Source: Sandaracinaceae bacterium
Lineage (GTDB): Bacteria > Myxococcota_A > Polyangia > Polyangiales > Sandaracinaceae
DNA: 64,000 nt
Reading direction: 5' to 3'
Assembly (NCBI GenBank): GCA_020633195.1
Contig: JACKEC010000033.1
Coordinates: 1-64,000, forward strand
In this document: in pieces, positions 1-8,769 of the stretch
Numbering within the stretch: position 1 is the stretch's first letter
How the letters are laid out: each line of letters opens with the position of its first letter
The notes under the pieces: model-generated
Seen by the model: the letters and a program-made list of their open reading frames with translations, nothing else
Told to the model about the DNA's origin: nothing
Databases searched by the model: none
Translations under genes and position numbers: made by a program

Positions 1-74
1 ATCACCCCGCGAAAGTTCGAAAAGTTCGAACCGTCCCCATGGCTCCGCGGACGCGGACGCGGACTCGGACGCGG

Positions 75-1349
75 TCAGCCGCCGGTCAGCGAGCGCAAGG
101 ACGCTTGCACCGCCGCGCGGTCGATGGTGCCGGTGCCGTTCAGCGCGCGCTGGTAGAAGTCGCGCGCCTGCGCGGTCTGGTTCCGGGCGCGCATGACGTC
201 GCCCATGAGGGTCAGCGCGGGGGCGTGGTTGGCGTGGACGCCGAGGACGCGCTGGAGGAAGCCGACCGCGAGCACGGGGCGCTGCTGCTGAATCGCGAGG
301 CGGGCCGCGTCGGTCAGCGGGGCGGGGTTGCGGGGGTCGAGGTCCGCGGCGCGGCGGTACTGGGCGTAGGCCTCCTCGACGCGGTCGGTGCGCTCGTAGA
401 CCGCCGCGAGCGCGGCCGCCGAGTCGGCGTCGTTCGGGACGAGCTCGAGGGCCTGGTTCAACGACGCCTCGGCCTCCTGCAAGTTGCCGGACGCGAGCAG
501 CGCGCGGCCGAGCCCGGCCCGGGCGTGCGCGAGGTGCGAGTCCGCGGTGATCGCCTGGCGGAACATCGCCGCGGCCGCGTCGGCCTGGTCGGTCGCGAGC
601 AGCGCGTCCCCGAGCTCGGCCATCGCGAGCGTCCAGCCGGGCCGGTTGGCGACCGCCTCCTGCAGGTGCGTGACCGCCTCGGCGCCCTCGAGCACCTGGC
701 CGAGCTGGTAGTCGACGTCCGGGTCGTCGGGGGCGAGCTCGTGGGCGCGGCGCAGCTCGGCGAGCGCGTCGGCGTCACGGTGCGCCGCCGCGTAGAGCTC
801 GCCGAGGCCGAGGTGCGGGTCGGACGCCGACGGGTTGGCCGCGATCGCGCGGCGGTACGCCGACTCCGACTCCGCGACGGCCGCGCGCAGGCGGTGCGCC
901 TCGCCGAGCGCGAGCAGCGCCTCGTAGTCGTTGGGCGAGGCCGCGAGGGCCGCCTCGAGCTCCTCGAACGCGCGCCCCGCGCGGCTCCACGCGAGGAACG
1001 CGCGGGCGGTGCAGACGTGGGCGATCGCGCTGTCGCGGTCGACGCGGATGATCGCTCGGCACGCGGCCCGGGCGCGGCGGTGGTCCCGCTGGGCGAAGAG
1101 GACCCGGATCGGCTCGTACTGCGCGACCGGATCGTCACGGCGCATCCGCGCGGCGCGGGTGAGGGTGGTGCTCGCCTCGCGGTAGTGGGCCGCCTCGATC
1201 AGCGCGCGGCCGAGGGCGACCTGCGCGTCGTAGTCGCGCGGGGCCGAACGGGCCGCCGCGCGGAGGCTCGGCAGGAGGCTCTCCTGGGCCGATGCGGCCA
1301 CGGGGAGCGCGAGGACGAGGGTGACGGTGAGGACGGAGGCGAGGCGCAC
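75..1349 (-). CDS. Secreted tetratricopeptide-repeat protein
   Basis: A protein of about 424 residues made almost entirely of degenerate 34-residue TPR units (recurring A-x-x-x-Y/L, G, A-x-x-x-A-L patterns, and Asn/Asp-Pro at helix ends), which suggests a protein-protein interaction scaffold. The start chosen is GTG at 1349. It gives a typical Sec signal (hydrophobic core LTVTLVLALPV, then AASAQ as the likely cleavage site), and a GGGAG Shine-Dalgarno-like stretch lies about 8 bases upstream. The open frame continues much further upstream to 2288, but that part lies antisense to the bamD-like gene and has no signal sequence. It is transcribed divergently from the bamD-like gene across a gap of about 125 bases. 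The partner is unknown. Periplasmic location is inferred from the signal peptide. Confidence 0.82.
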   Translation of the reverse strand: MRLASVLTVTLVLALPVAASAQESLLPSLRAAARSAPRDYDAQVALGRALIEAAHYREASTTLTRAARMRRDDPVAQYEPIRVLFAQRDHRRARAACRAIIRVDRDSAIAHVCTARAFLAWSRAGRAFEELEAALAASPNDYEALLALGEAHRLRAAVAESESAYRRAIAANPSASDPHLGLGELYAAAHRDADALAELRRAHELAPDDPDVDYQLGQVLEGAEAVTHLQEAVANRPGWTLAMAELGDALLATDQADAAAAMFRQAITADSHLAHARAGLGRALLASGNLQEAEASLNQALELVPNDADSAAALAAVYERTDRVEEAYAQYRRAADLDPRNPAPLTDAARLAIQQQRPVLAVGFLQRVLGVHANHAPALTLMGDVMRARNQTAQARDFYQRALNGTGTIDRAAVQASLRSLTGG

Positions 1350-1475
1350 GGAGCTCTCCCACAGAGACGAATCCAGGGGTCGGACGGCCCCAATCCCCCG
1401 TTTGTTCAGGACCGTAGCACCGGGGCGCGAGGGTGCGCTGGTTTCGCGCGCGAACGCTGTTAGGCTCCGCGCGTC

Positions 1476-2258
1476 GTGAAGCACCTCCTCGCGCCAGCCC
1501 TCCTGCTGCTGTGCACCTACGTCGCCGGATGCGGCGCGAGCCAGAACACGCGCGCGTTGAGCTATGGCGAGAACGCGCGGCGCTCGTACGAGAACGCGTT
1601 CCACGCCTACGAGGACCACGACTGCCTGACCGCGCTGCCGCTCTTCGCGCGGATCCGGAGCGAGTACCCCTACAGCCGCTACGCGGCGCTGGCGGAGCTC
1701 CGGATCGCCGACTGCAACGTGATCCAGAACCAGTACACCGAGGCGATCCGGGCCTACCGATCGTTCGTGCGGCACCGCCCCGCCCACGCCGAGGTGCCCT
1801 ACGCGCGGTTCAAGATCGCCGAGGCGTACTTCCGGCAGATCCCGAGCGACTTCTTCCTCTCGCCCCCACCGCAGGAGCGCGATCAGACGCCCACGCGCAA
1901 CGCCCTGCGTCAGCTGCGGCGCTTCCTCCTCGATCACCCGGACACCGAGTACGCCGCCGAGGCGCGCACGATGGTCGCGAGCGCGCTGGCGCTGCTGGCG
2001 CGGCACGAGCTCTACGTCGCGAACTTCTACCTCGGCCGCGATCGCCCCCTGGCCGCCGTCGGGCGGCTCCGCGTCCTCCTCGACGTCTACGAGGGGAGCG
2101 GCATCGAGCCCGAGGCGCTGCTCCTGCTGGGGCGGGTCTACCTGCACATGCGCGAGGTCTCGGACGCCCGCCGCGCCTTCGAGGAGCTCATCGAGCGCTT
2201 CCCCGACAGCGGCTACGCCGAGCAGGCCCGCGAGTTCCTGCGTCGCTTCGAGGCGTAG
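1476..2258 (+). CDS. bamD: BamD-like outer-membrane assembly lipoprotein
   Basis: This 260-residue lipoprotein matches the size and layout of BamD/ComL, the TPR lipoprotein of the BAM complex that inserts beta-barrel proteins into the outer membrane. A type II signal peptide ends in a lipobox (VAGC, Cys at about residue 19). It is followed by TPR-like helices with family-typical phrases such as FARIRSEYPYSRYAALAELR (residues about 57-76) and the closing pattern ERFPDSGYAEQAREFL. The start is GTG at 1476; no other codon gives the signal peptide. The next gene encodes another TPR protein 46 bases downstream. Distantly related TPR lipoproteins share this architecture, so the assignment rests on overall pattern and length. 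Confidence 0.78.
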   Translation: MKHLLAPALLLLCTYVAGCGASQNTRALSYGENARRSYENAFHAYEDHDCLTALPLFARIRSEYPYSRYAALAELRIADCNVIQNQYTEAIRAYRSFVRHRPAHAEVPYARFKIAEAYFRQIPSDFFLSPPPQERDQTPTRNALRQLRRFLLDHPDTEYAAEARTMVASALALLARHELYVANFYLGRDRPLAAVGRLRVLLDVYEGSGIEPEALLLLGRVYLHMREVSDARRAFEELIERFPDSGYAEQAREFLRRFEA

Positions 2259-2304
2259 GGTTTTGTTGCCCGGCGCGGGCCCGCCCATTTACCATCCCCG
2301 GTGA

Positions 2305-3018
2305 ATGGACGAGCGAACCAAGCAGCTCCTCTCGCTCGGACGCGAGCACTACGAGAAGCGTGAGTTCGACAAAGCCGAGCACTACCTGCGACAGGTGCAG
2401 GAGCGCGAGGAGACCGCGAAGTACGCGGACGTCTACAACATGATGGGCGTGATCCATCACGACCGCGGCCGCTTCGAGGAGGCCCAGGGCTGCTTCGAAG
2501 AGGCCCTCGCGATCAACCCGAACTACACCGAGGCCGCCCTCAACCTCGCCGTCACCTACAACGATCTGGGCCGCTACGACGAGGCCAAGAAGATCTACCA
2601 GGCGGCGCTGTCGCGAGGCGAAGAGGCCCCCGGTCAGCTCGACCCGTTCGTCAAAGGCAAGATCGCCAACCTCCACGCCGAGGTCGCGCAGGCCTACGTC
2701 GACGCGGGCATGCCGAACGACGCGCTCCACGAGCTCCGCAAGGCGATCCTCCTGTGCCCGACCTTCGCCGACCTCCGGGTCCGGCTCGCCAACCTGTACC
2801 GCCAGACCGGCGATCAGGACGCCGCGCGCTTCGAGCTCGAGGAGGCGATCTCCGCCAAGCCGCAGTACGTCCCGGCGTACGTCTCGCTCGGCGTCGTGCT
2901 GCTCTCGCTCAACCGCAAGGACGAGGCGATCAAGCGCTGGCGCGAGGCGATCGAGATCGACCCGGACAACAAGGCCGCCGCCATGTACCTGCGCATGGCC
3001 GCCGGCATGGCGAGCTGA
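2305..3018 (+). CDS. Cytoplasmic TPR protein
   Basis: A 237-residue protein with no signal peptide, built of about six TPR units. Examples are the unit around YNMMGVIHHDRGRFEEAQGC, the NPNYTEAALNLAVTYNDLGR unit and the final YVSLGVVLLSLNRKDEAIKR unit. It is likely a cytoplasmic adaptor; the partner cannot be told from sequence. ATG at 2305 is the first plausible start and the ribosome site is weak (CCGGTGA just before it). The gene ends in a composite element: the stop codon overlaps a hairpin with a GAAA loop and a CCCGTG hexamer tract follows, separating it from the convergent glycoside-hydrolase-like gene. Confidence 0.8.
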   Translation: MDERTKQLLSLGREHYEKREFDKAEHYLRQVQEREETAKYADVYNMMGVIHHDRGRFEEAQGCFEEALAINPNYTEAALNLAVTYNDLGRYDEAKKIYQAALSRGEEAPGQLDPFVKGKIANLHAEVAQAYVDAGMPNDALHELRKAILLCPTFADLRVRLANLYRQTGDQDAARFELEEAISAKPQYVPAYVSLGVVLLSLNRKDEAIKRWREAIEIDPDNKAAAMYLRMAAGMAS

Positions 3019-3040
3019 GCCGAGGCGAAAGCCGAGGCTC
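3017..3040 (+). terminator. Hairpin with GAAA tetraloop at the end of the TPR gene
   Basis: The bases read GAGCC-GA-GGC-GAAA-GCC-GA-GGCTC. Five outer base pairs, a symmetric GA/GA internal loop (able to form tandem sheared G-A pairs), three inner pairs and a GNRA tetraloop make a compact stem. It starts inside the stop codon of the upstream TPR gene. There is no T tract, so intrinsic termination is only inferred from its place between convergent genes. Confidence 0.5.
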
Positions 3041-3091
3041 CCCGTGCCCCTGCCCGTGCCCGTGCCCGTGCCCCTGCCCGTGCCCGTGCCC
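3041..3091. repeat. CCCGTG hexamer tract, site 1
   Basis: About eight tandem copies of a six-base unit, mostly CCCGTG with two CCCCTG variants, lying between convergent gene ends directly after the hairpin. The same unit recurs near 21.1 kb and 29.16 kb in the same setting. Confidence 0.85.
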
Positions 3092-3102
3092 GAGAACCTC
3101 CC

Positions 3103-4878
3103 CTACGGCCACACGTAGCCGAGCCGCGACTCCATCGTCTGCCCCTCGCAGCCCGGATCCTGCGAGACGAAGTGGTCCCCGCCGGCGGTGCGACAGCGGT
3201 GGAGCGGCACCGTCTCGGCGGTGGCCGCGGTCGAGGCGTAGCCGACCGGCCCCATCGGCTGGAGCCCCTCGCAGCCGACGTCCGTGGTGAGCAGATCGTG
3301 GCCCGCGCCCGGCGCGCCGACCGCGCACTCGTAGAGCATGTGCGTGCCGGGCGCCGCGTCGCGCAACAGCCGCCACGATCGCTCGGTCGAGAAGCCGGCG
3401 GGCGCGAGGCGGCTCGACGCCCAGTGCCCGCGTGTGGCCGAGTAGGAGCGGGTGAGCCGCACATAGGGCAGCTCCTCGAAGCCGCAGTCGAGGCGCGGCG
3501 GCGACAGGTCGCTCCGGTTGGCGAGCGCCCAGACCGACCACGCCGGCTTGGCCGCGCCCGTGGCGTCGCGCAGCCCGACCCCGAGGCCGGAGGCGACCTC
3601 GACCGGGTGATCGGACATGCGGTGGTAGATGTAGCTCTCGACCCCCGGCGTCCCGAGGACGTTGCGGAACGAGTCGCAGACCCCCGTCGCCTGGGCGGCC
3701 GCCGACGACTGCGGGCCGAGCGAATTCACTCCGCTCTCGGTGAGCTGGATCTCCCACGCCGACGGGGTGGTCGGGAAGGTCGCGCGCAGCCAGCCGGCGA
3801 GCACGCCGAGGTTGCCGTAGGTCACGCGCGGCAGATCGTCGGGGCCGAAGGCCGGCGCGAGGAGGTTCGGCGGATAGGGGTGATAGGCGACGCGCCACGC
3901 GCGGCCGCCGACCCGAGCGGCGAGCCCGGAGAGGACCGTCATCCCCGACAAGAGCGGGTTGGTCGCGGTCGGCCGATCGAACGCCGTGCCGAAGTGGTGA
4001 TCGAGCGAGACGAGGACCTTCGCGCTCGGCTGCTCGCGCGTGATCGCGTCGTACGCCGCCGCGTAGTTGGCGGCGTAGATGTCGAGCCACGTGCTCGTAT
4101 CGCAGGCCGTGCCCTGCCCACAGCCGACGTCGAACCAGTCGTTGGCGTTGACCTCGTTGTGGATGACGAAGTCGGCGATGCGCCCGTGGCCGTGGAGGCC
4201 GTCGTAGCGATCCGCGATCGCGCCGGCGAAGCGCGCGTAGTCGGCCGGGTCGTCGGGCGCGCAGAAGATCTCGAACCCCGGCGAGACCGGCGAGCACGGC
4301 CGCGTCGTGCGCGCCCAGGCGGGGACCCCGTAGACGACCGCCGTGACCACGAGACCTCGCGCGGTCCAGTCGGCGATCGACGCGTCGACGGCGGCGTCGA
4401 TCCGGAAGCAGCGCCCTTCGAACTCCTGCTCGCTCGCCTCGCACGGCGCCGACCGCGGCGTCGGCTCCCAGGTCGCCCAGACGAGGTTCATCGCGATCCC
4501 GCCGGTGTTGTTGCCGGCGATCTCGTCGTGGTCGGGCCAGAAGTCGGGCTGCAAGCCCTTGATGCGGTAGGCGCTGCGCGTCGGGTACGGGAGCGGCCCC
4601 TCGCAGGTCTCGGACGCGCCGCACACCTGCGCCGCCGTGCACGCCGCGCAGCCCGCGCCCGCGTCGCTCGCGGTCGTCGCGTCGAGCGAGGCTCCGTCGG
4701 GGATCGCGGCGTCGACCGGCCCGGCATCGACCGAGCCGCCGTCCATCGCCGAGGCGTCCCCCGGCGACGCGTCCAGGCCCGCGTCGGACGACGAGACGCC
4801 CGCGTCGTTCGCCGCGGGCCCCGAGCACGCGACGGCGACCGACAGCGTCAGGCCCAGAGCCCATCGAGGTGCGCGCAT
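3103..4878 (-). CDS. Glycoside-hydrolase-like lipoprotein with C-terminal lectin-like repeats
   Basis: A 591-residue exported protein. The signal ends in a lipobox (VACS) and is followed by a long Asp/Ala/Ser linker (to about residue 75) of the kind myxobacteria place after the lipid anchor. The middle resembles a clan-A TIM-barrel glycosidase: IHNEVN (Glu about 242, candidate acid/base) and QLTESGVN (Glu about 381, candidate nucleophile), with YHPYPPN between them. The last 120 residues contain three imperfect repeats with GHDLLTTD, GDHFVSQD and CEG phrases, resembling the DUF5648-type repeats seen on secreted lectin-like proteins. The family is not firmly identified; a DUF5722-type glycosidase is possible. 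It is likely surface-attached and may act on polysaccharide. It converges with the TPR gene across the hairpin and hexamer element. Confidence 0.72.
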   Translation of the reverse strand: MRAPRWALGLTLSVAVACSGPAANDAGVSSSDAGLDASPGDASAMDGGSVDAGPVDAAIPDGASLDATTASDAGAGCAACTAAQVCGASETCEGPLPYPTRSAYRIKGLQPDFWPDHDEIAGNNTGGIAMNLVWATWEPTPRSAPCEASEQEFEGRCFRIDAAVDASIADWTARGLVVTAVVYGVPAWARTTRPCSPVSPGFEIFCAPDDPADYARFAGAIADRYDGLHGHGRIADFVIHNEVNANDWFDVGCGQGTACDTSTWLDIYAANYAAAYDAITREQPSAKVLVSLDHHFGTAFDRPTATNPLLSGMTVLSGLAARVGGRAWRVAYHPYPPNLLAPAFGPDDLPRVTYGNLGVLAGWLRATFPTTPSAWEIQLTESGVNSLGPQSSAAAQATGVCDSFRNVLGTPGVESYIYHRMSDHPVEVASGLGVGLRDATGAAKPAWSVWALANRSDLSPPRLDCGFEELPYVRLTRSYSATRGHWASSRLAPAGFSTERSWRLLRDAAPGTHMLYECAVGAPGAGHDLLTTDVGCEGLQPMGPVGYASTAATAETVPLHRCRTAGGDHFVSQDPGCEGQTMESRLGYVWP

Positions 4879-4915
4879 CGCGGAGCAGAGTACCGCGTGG
4901 AGCGCCGATCTCGCC

Positions 4916-5317
4916 TCAGCCGGCGTCCGTGTCGCCCGCGTCCGTGTCGCCCGCGTCCGTCTCGCCCGCGTCCGTGTCGCCCGCGTCCGTGTCGCCCGCG
5001 TCCGCCTCGCCCGCGTCGTCGACGGCCGCGTCCGAGCCGCCGCCGCCCGCGTCGCTCGAGCCCGCGTCCCTCGCCACCGCGGCGTCGACGGACGAGGGCC
5101 CCGCGGCGTCGTACTCGACGTCGGGCCCGCCGTAGACCGGGCAGCCCGCGACCGAGACGGTCAGGCCCGCGCCGAGCGCCGCCTGAAACGCCCGACCGAG
5201 GCGGCCGGACGGGACCCGCGACGGCGGCGCCTCGCCGACCTGCTCACCACAGAAGGGACAGACCGCGTCACCGATCCGGACGTGGCGGTCGCAACCCGAA
5301 CAGCACGTGAAAGCCAT
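4916..5317 (-). CDS. Zinc-ribbon protein with inner hydrophobic segment and Asp/Ala repeat tail
   Basis: A 133-residue protein. The N-terminus has two Cys-x-x-Cys pairs (CSGC at about residues 6-9 and CPFC about 20-23) that should bind one zinc. A positively charged and then hydrophobic stretch follows (FQAALGAGLTVSVAGC), ending in a lipobox-like AGC at about residue 58, and then a tail rich in Asp, Ala, Gly and Ser. The tail closes with five near-perfect GDTDA units encoded by a 15-base DNA repeat. A zinc ribbon ahead of a lipoprotein-like segment is unusual: either the ribbon stays in the cytoplasm and the hydrophobic part is a membrane anchor, or the lipobox is not used. ATG at 5317 is the only start that includes the ribbon. 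Function unknown. Confidence 0.7.
   Translation of the reverse strand: MAFTCCSGCDRHVRIGDAVCPFCGEQVGEAPPSRVPSGRLGRAFQAALGAGLTVSVAGCPVYGGPDVEYDAAGPSSVDAAVARDAGSSDAGGGGSDAAVDDAGEADAGDTDAGDTDAGETDAGDTDAGDTDAG
4919..5012. repeat. 15-base tandem repeat coding for GDTDA
   Basis: About six copies of a 15-base unit (GCGTCCGTGTCGCCC on the plus strand, two units with substitutions) within the 3' end of the zinc-ribbon gene. The unit is a multiple of three, so changes in copy number would lengthen or shorten the tail without breaking the frame. Confidence 0.85.
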
Positions 5318-5355
5318 TTGCGTAGGAGACCCGAGGTTCGGCGCACCGTCAACGC

Positions 5356-6450
5356 TCAAGGTCCGACGTCGAGCCGCAGCGACACGCCTGGCGCCTCGGC
5401 GACCCAGACCTGCAGGCGAGGCGACGTGCCCGCGCCGCAGTAGCTCGTGGCGCGCACGCGCGTGTCGCGCGGCGAGCGATCCCGGTCGGGCCAGCGCAGG
5501 TCGACCTCGTCGCAGTCGTGGGTCTCGCGCGCGTCGTCGCGCAGCGAGTAGCCGTAGACCTCGGTCCCGCCGGCGAACGCGGTGAAGCTCGCGGTGACGA
5601 CGACCACGTCGCCGGTCCGGTCGGTCTCGAGCTCGGCCTCGAGGCGCGTGAGGTCGTCGGGCTCGACCACCTCCACGGGCAGCGTGAGCGCAGCGCCGCC
5701 CGCGCGCAGCTCGAGATCTCCCGAGGCCGCGTCGCCGCGAGCGACGAGGGCGGCGACGTCGTAGAGCCGCGTGTCGCCCTGCGCGTAGTCGCCGTCGGAG
5801 CCCATCGTCAGGCCGCTCGTCGAGGACCACTCGAGCGGCAACCGGCCGCACAGCTCGGAGCCGTCCGCCGCGCGGGCGCGCACCGCGACGCGCGCGCCCG
5901 GACCCCCGTGCAGGACCGCGATCGACGAGACGCTCCGCAGGCTCGCGTCGACGGTGGGCCCGCCCCACCACGCCTCCCCGAGCGCGGGCTGCTCGACGAC
6001 GACCGCCTCGAGCGAGCTCGCCGGCTCGGCCGTGAAGCTCCGCGTGATCACGTCCTGGCCGCCGATCGCCAGGATCAGCGAGACCTCACCCTCGCGCAGG
6101 AAGCGCCAGACGCCGCGGCGCGTCTCGGCCAGCACCGAGGCATCAGTCGACCGGACCGAGAACCCGCGCGGAGCCTCGCGCTCGACGCAGGTCCGCGTGA
6201 GGTAGTTACCCTCGTGGCGCACGCAGTCGAGGCGCTCCCCGGCGGTGACCTCGACCTCCGCGCCGACCGCGAACCGGTGGCTCGTGACGTCGAGGCTCTC
6301 ATCGGTGCACCCCCAGACCTGCGGCCGCAGCTCGCCCGTCGGCGGCCCTTCGAAGACCCGGTCCGAGACGTGGAGGTAGCCAGGCTCGTTGCACCCGGTG
6401 GCGAGGACCGCGGCCAGCGCGAAGGAGATCGAGCATCGGAGAGCTGTCAT
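5356..6450 (-). CDS. Lipoprotein of unknown function
   Basis: About 364 residues with a clear type II signal: MTALRCSIS, a hydrophobic core, then ATGC as lipobox (Cys about 20). The mature part is beta-rich with scattered Cys residues and looks like several immunoglobulin-like or Big-type segments, but no family is recognised. The start chosen is ATG at 6450. The frame stays open 17 codons further upstream, but that extension would bury the signal peptide. It lies 38 bases upstream of the zinc-ribbon gene in the same direction, so co-transcription is plausible. Confidence 0.7.
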   Translation of the reverse strand: MTALRCSISFALAAVLATGCNEPGYLHVSDRVFEGPPTGELRPQVWGCTDESLDVTSHRFAVGAEVEVTAGERLDCVRHEGNYLTRTCVEREAPRGFSVRSTDASVLAETRRGVWRFLREGEVSLILAIGGQDVITRSFTAEPASSLEAVVVEQPALGEAWWGGPTVDASLRSVSSIAVLHGGPGARVAVRARAADGSELCGRLPLEWSSTSGLTMGSDGDYAQGDTRLYDVAALVARGDAASGDLELRAGGAALTLPVEVVEPDDLTRLEAELETDRTGDVVVVTASFTAFAGGTEVYGYSLRDDARETHDCDEVDLRWPDRDRSPRDTRVRATSYCGAGTSPRLQVWVAEAPGVSLRLDVGP

Positions 6451-6599
6451 GCTCCGGAGCCATTTCAACGCACGTGCCAGCGCGCCGCGCGCGGCCTCCA
6501 TCGGCCTGTGCGGGGCGCGCGTGCAGAGCGCTGCACAGCTGCGCCGGGCCGGACGCGAGACGCCTCGCGGTTCGTGGCTCGAGCCTCTAGCATCGTCGG

Positions 6600-6917
6600 A
6601 TGCCGCGCCATCGCTCGCTCGGCGAGGCGGCCACCGATCGATGGTCGGTCACCCTCCACGATCCGACGACCGGCGACGACCTCGTCCTCGGCACGGTCCA
6701 CGTGCCCGACGCCTGGGGCCGCACGACCGCCGGGACCGCCGGCTTCGCCGAGTACTTCGGTCAGGTCGCGAGCTGCGACACGCTCCCGCACGCCGTCGCG
6801 CTCCTTCACCAGCCGTTGGCCGACGGTGCCACGACGCCGACCCGCGTGAACGCCGGCACCTACGGCACCTGCGTCGCGCAGGCGACGAGCACCTGCGCCG
6901 GTCCCCTCTGCGAGTGA
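6600..6917 (+). CDS. Small hypothetical protein
   Basis: A 105-residue open frame starting with ATG and showing a G/C-rich third position. The content is balanced (for example FAEYFGQVASCDTLPHAVAL) and the C-terminal part has Cys residues (GTCVAQATSTCAGPLCE). The opposing frames at this place are Arg-rich shadows, so this is the best coding candidate here. There is no clear ribosome site, signal peptide or recognised domain. It could instead be a non-coding gap between the lipoprotein at 5356-6450 and the FnIII protein. Confidence 0.45.
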   Translation: MPRHRSLGEAATDRWSVTLHDPTTGDDLVLGTVHVPDAWGRTTAGTAGFAEYFGQVASCDTLPHAVALLHQPLADGATTPTRVNAGTYGTCVAQATSTCAGPLCE

Positions 6918-7010
6918 GCGCGCCGGAGGGCTCGCGCGTGACGTGCAGGCGCAGATGCAGTTGCACGAGAACGACCGTCGGGCGCTTCCGCCCGACCCTC
7001 TGAAAACACT

Positions 7011-8558
7011 CTAGCCGCGCCGCGCGAAGAGGCGGATCGCCGGGGTCAGCTCGGGCCGGTCGAGCACGATCGGCGGCTCGGCGACGCAGTCGATCTGCAC
7101 GTCGCCGAGCTCGGTCACCGAGGGCTGCGGGACGAGCCCAGGGCCGCAGATCGGCTGCGTGGGATCGATCGAGATCCGGATCGGAGCCCAGCTCGCCTGG
7201 ATCCGCTCGGCGATGTAGTCCTCGAGGTAGGCGACGCAGTCGGGGATGCCTTCATCCTCGATCACGCTCACGATCGGGCCGCAGGGCAGGAGCGCGCCGA
7301 GCACCTCGGTCAGCCACGAGAACTCGACGCTCGCGACCAGGTTCACCGCGGTGATCACCACCGCCTCGTGGTCTGCGCTGAAGACCAGGTCGAAGTCCAG
7401 ATCGATGTCCGGGTCGTCGATCGGCGCGTCGCCCTCCAGGTCGAGGTCGATCGAGAGCGTGTCGTTCGACCTGCGCGTGGCCTCGACGTATCGGTCCCCC
7501 TGCAGCGCACCCCAGTGCGCCTCGGGGATGTCGGCGAGGAGGTTGGCGACGATGGTGGCGATGGTGGCTTCGATCTCGGTCCGGGTGAAGACGGGCGGGC
7601 GCCCGTAGCCGGCCGAATGCCAGTTGGGGTCGGCCCGCAGCTCCTCGTGGGTGATCGTGAAGGTCGGGTGCTCGTCCGTGAGCCAGAGGCACGTGTCCTC
7701 GGTGTCGCCGAAGTGGCGATGGAAGACACCCTCAGTGGCGTCGTCGAGCACCTGGTCGCGGATGTTGACCAGCAAGCGCAAGTCCTCGATGCACACCGGG
7801 TCGTGCCCGGGCGCCTTCTCGAGCTGGAGGAGCGTGATGTCGTGCTGCTGGTCGATGGTGTTCAGCGCGACGTCCCAGGTGCGCGTCTGCCCGTCCTCGA
7901 AGTCACGACCGCCATAGTCCAGCCAGCTCACGTGGCCCGAGGGCGCGTAGCCCGCCCAAGGGGGCGAGTTGAGGCGCACGCTCACCGCGTCGACGGTGCC
8001 GCCATCGCGCGGATCCACCGTGAGCGCCGTCGGCAGATCCGCGGTGGTGATCCGCACCTGCGCGCGCCACACCGGGATGTCGTCCTCGGCCCGGGTGTAG
8101 GCGCAGGTCGGCGAGCTGTACGAGACCCCCTCGGCGTTGCGCGCGCGCACCTGGTAGCAGTAGGCGGTGTCCGGCTCGAGCCCGGAGTCGGCGAAGGTCG
8201 GGAAGCCTCCGTCCTCGGCAGGCAGCGTCGCGATCTGCGCCAGCGGCTCGCCCTCGCCGTGGCGCCAGATCTCATAGCTCGCCTCGACCTCCGACGCGTC
8301 GTGCCAACGGATCGTGATGCTCGCGGTCTGCCGGTCCACGATGGCGACCTGCGCGGGCGCCCGGGGAATCCCCTCGCCTGGCTCGAGCACGGGGAGCGTC
8401 CCGCCCCCGAAGCGCGTGCCCCGCGAGATCAGCGCCCCCTCGGTCGCGCCCACCTCGGACCCGACGTCGGCCGCGCAGGCGCCCGCCAGGAGCGCCAACA
8501 ACGCCATCCCTCCTCGGAGGGAACCATCGGCTCGGCTCGGGATCTTCTTTTCGCTCAT
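7011..8558 (-). CDS. Fibronectin type III domain lipoprotein
   Basis: A protein of about 515 residues. The N-terminus has a basic start, a hydrophobic stretch and a lipobox-like AGAC (ALLALLAGACAADVGSE). A fibronectin type III module follows at about residues 65-155 (TASITIRWHDASEVEASYEI ... LEPDTAYCYQVRARNAEG). The remaining 350 residues are not recognised. Two ATG codons compete, 8564 and 8558. The Shine-Dalgarno stretch AGGAGG lies only 2-3 bases before the first but 8 before the second, so 8558 is preferred. It is probably an outer-membrane or surface lipoprotein. The 210 bases upstream (8559-8769) show nothing beyond this ribosome site. Confidence 0.72.
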   Translation of the reverse strand: MSEKKIPSRADGSLRGGMALLALLAGACAADVGSEVGATEGALISRGTRFGGGTLPVLEPGEGIPRAPAQVAIVDRQTASITIRWHDASEVEASYEIWRHGEGEPLAQIATLPAEDGGFPTFADSGLEPDTAYCYQVRARNAEGVSYSSPTCAYTRAEDDIPVWRAQVRITTADLPTALTVDPRDGGTVDAVSVRLNSPPWAGYAPSGHVSWLDYGGRDFEDGQTRTWDVALNTIDQQHDITLLQLEKAPGHDPVCIEDLRLLVNIRDQVLDDATEGVFHRHFGDTEDTCLWLTDEHPTFTITHEELRADPNWHSAGYGRPPVFTRTEIEATIATIVANLLADIPEAHWGALQGDRYVEATRRSNDTLSIDLDLEGDAPIDDPDIDLDFDLVFSADHEAVVITAVNLVASVEFSWLTEVLGALLPCGPIVSVIEDEGIPDCVAYLEDYIAERIQASWAPIRISIDPTQPICGPGLVPQPSVTELGDVQIDCVAEPPIVLDRPELTPAIRLFARRG

Positions 8559-8769
8559 CGACATCGCCTCCTCGCGACGGGCTCGCCGCGACGGGTCGCT
8601 CCCGTCGGGTCCAGCTCTCGGGGGCGCCTCCAGCAGCGAGCGTGCCGACGACGGATCGCCCCCCGATGTGCCGGAATCCAGGGCACGGAGCGCGGCCGCC
8701 CGCGCGCGGCCACGTGTCCCGCACACGCGCCTCGGAGAGCGGCCAGGGCTCGCGCGACGAGGCGGGCCG

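Noticed and set aside
1..74. Short AAAGTTCG-type direct repeats and GGACGC units at the window start as a regulatory element
   Set aside because: They are too short and cut by the window edge; they lie downstream of the TPR gene and nothing firm can be said.
3041..3091. Hexamer tract as a possible CRISPR array
   Set aside because: The unit is 6 bases with no spacers, and no cas genes are nearby.
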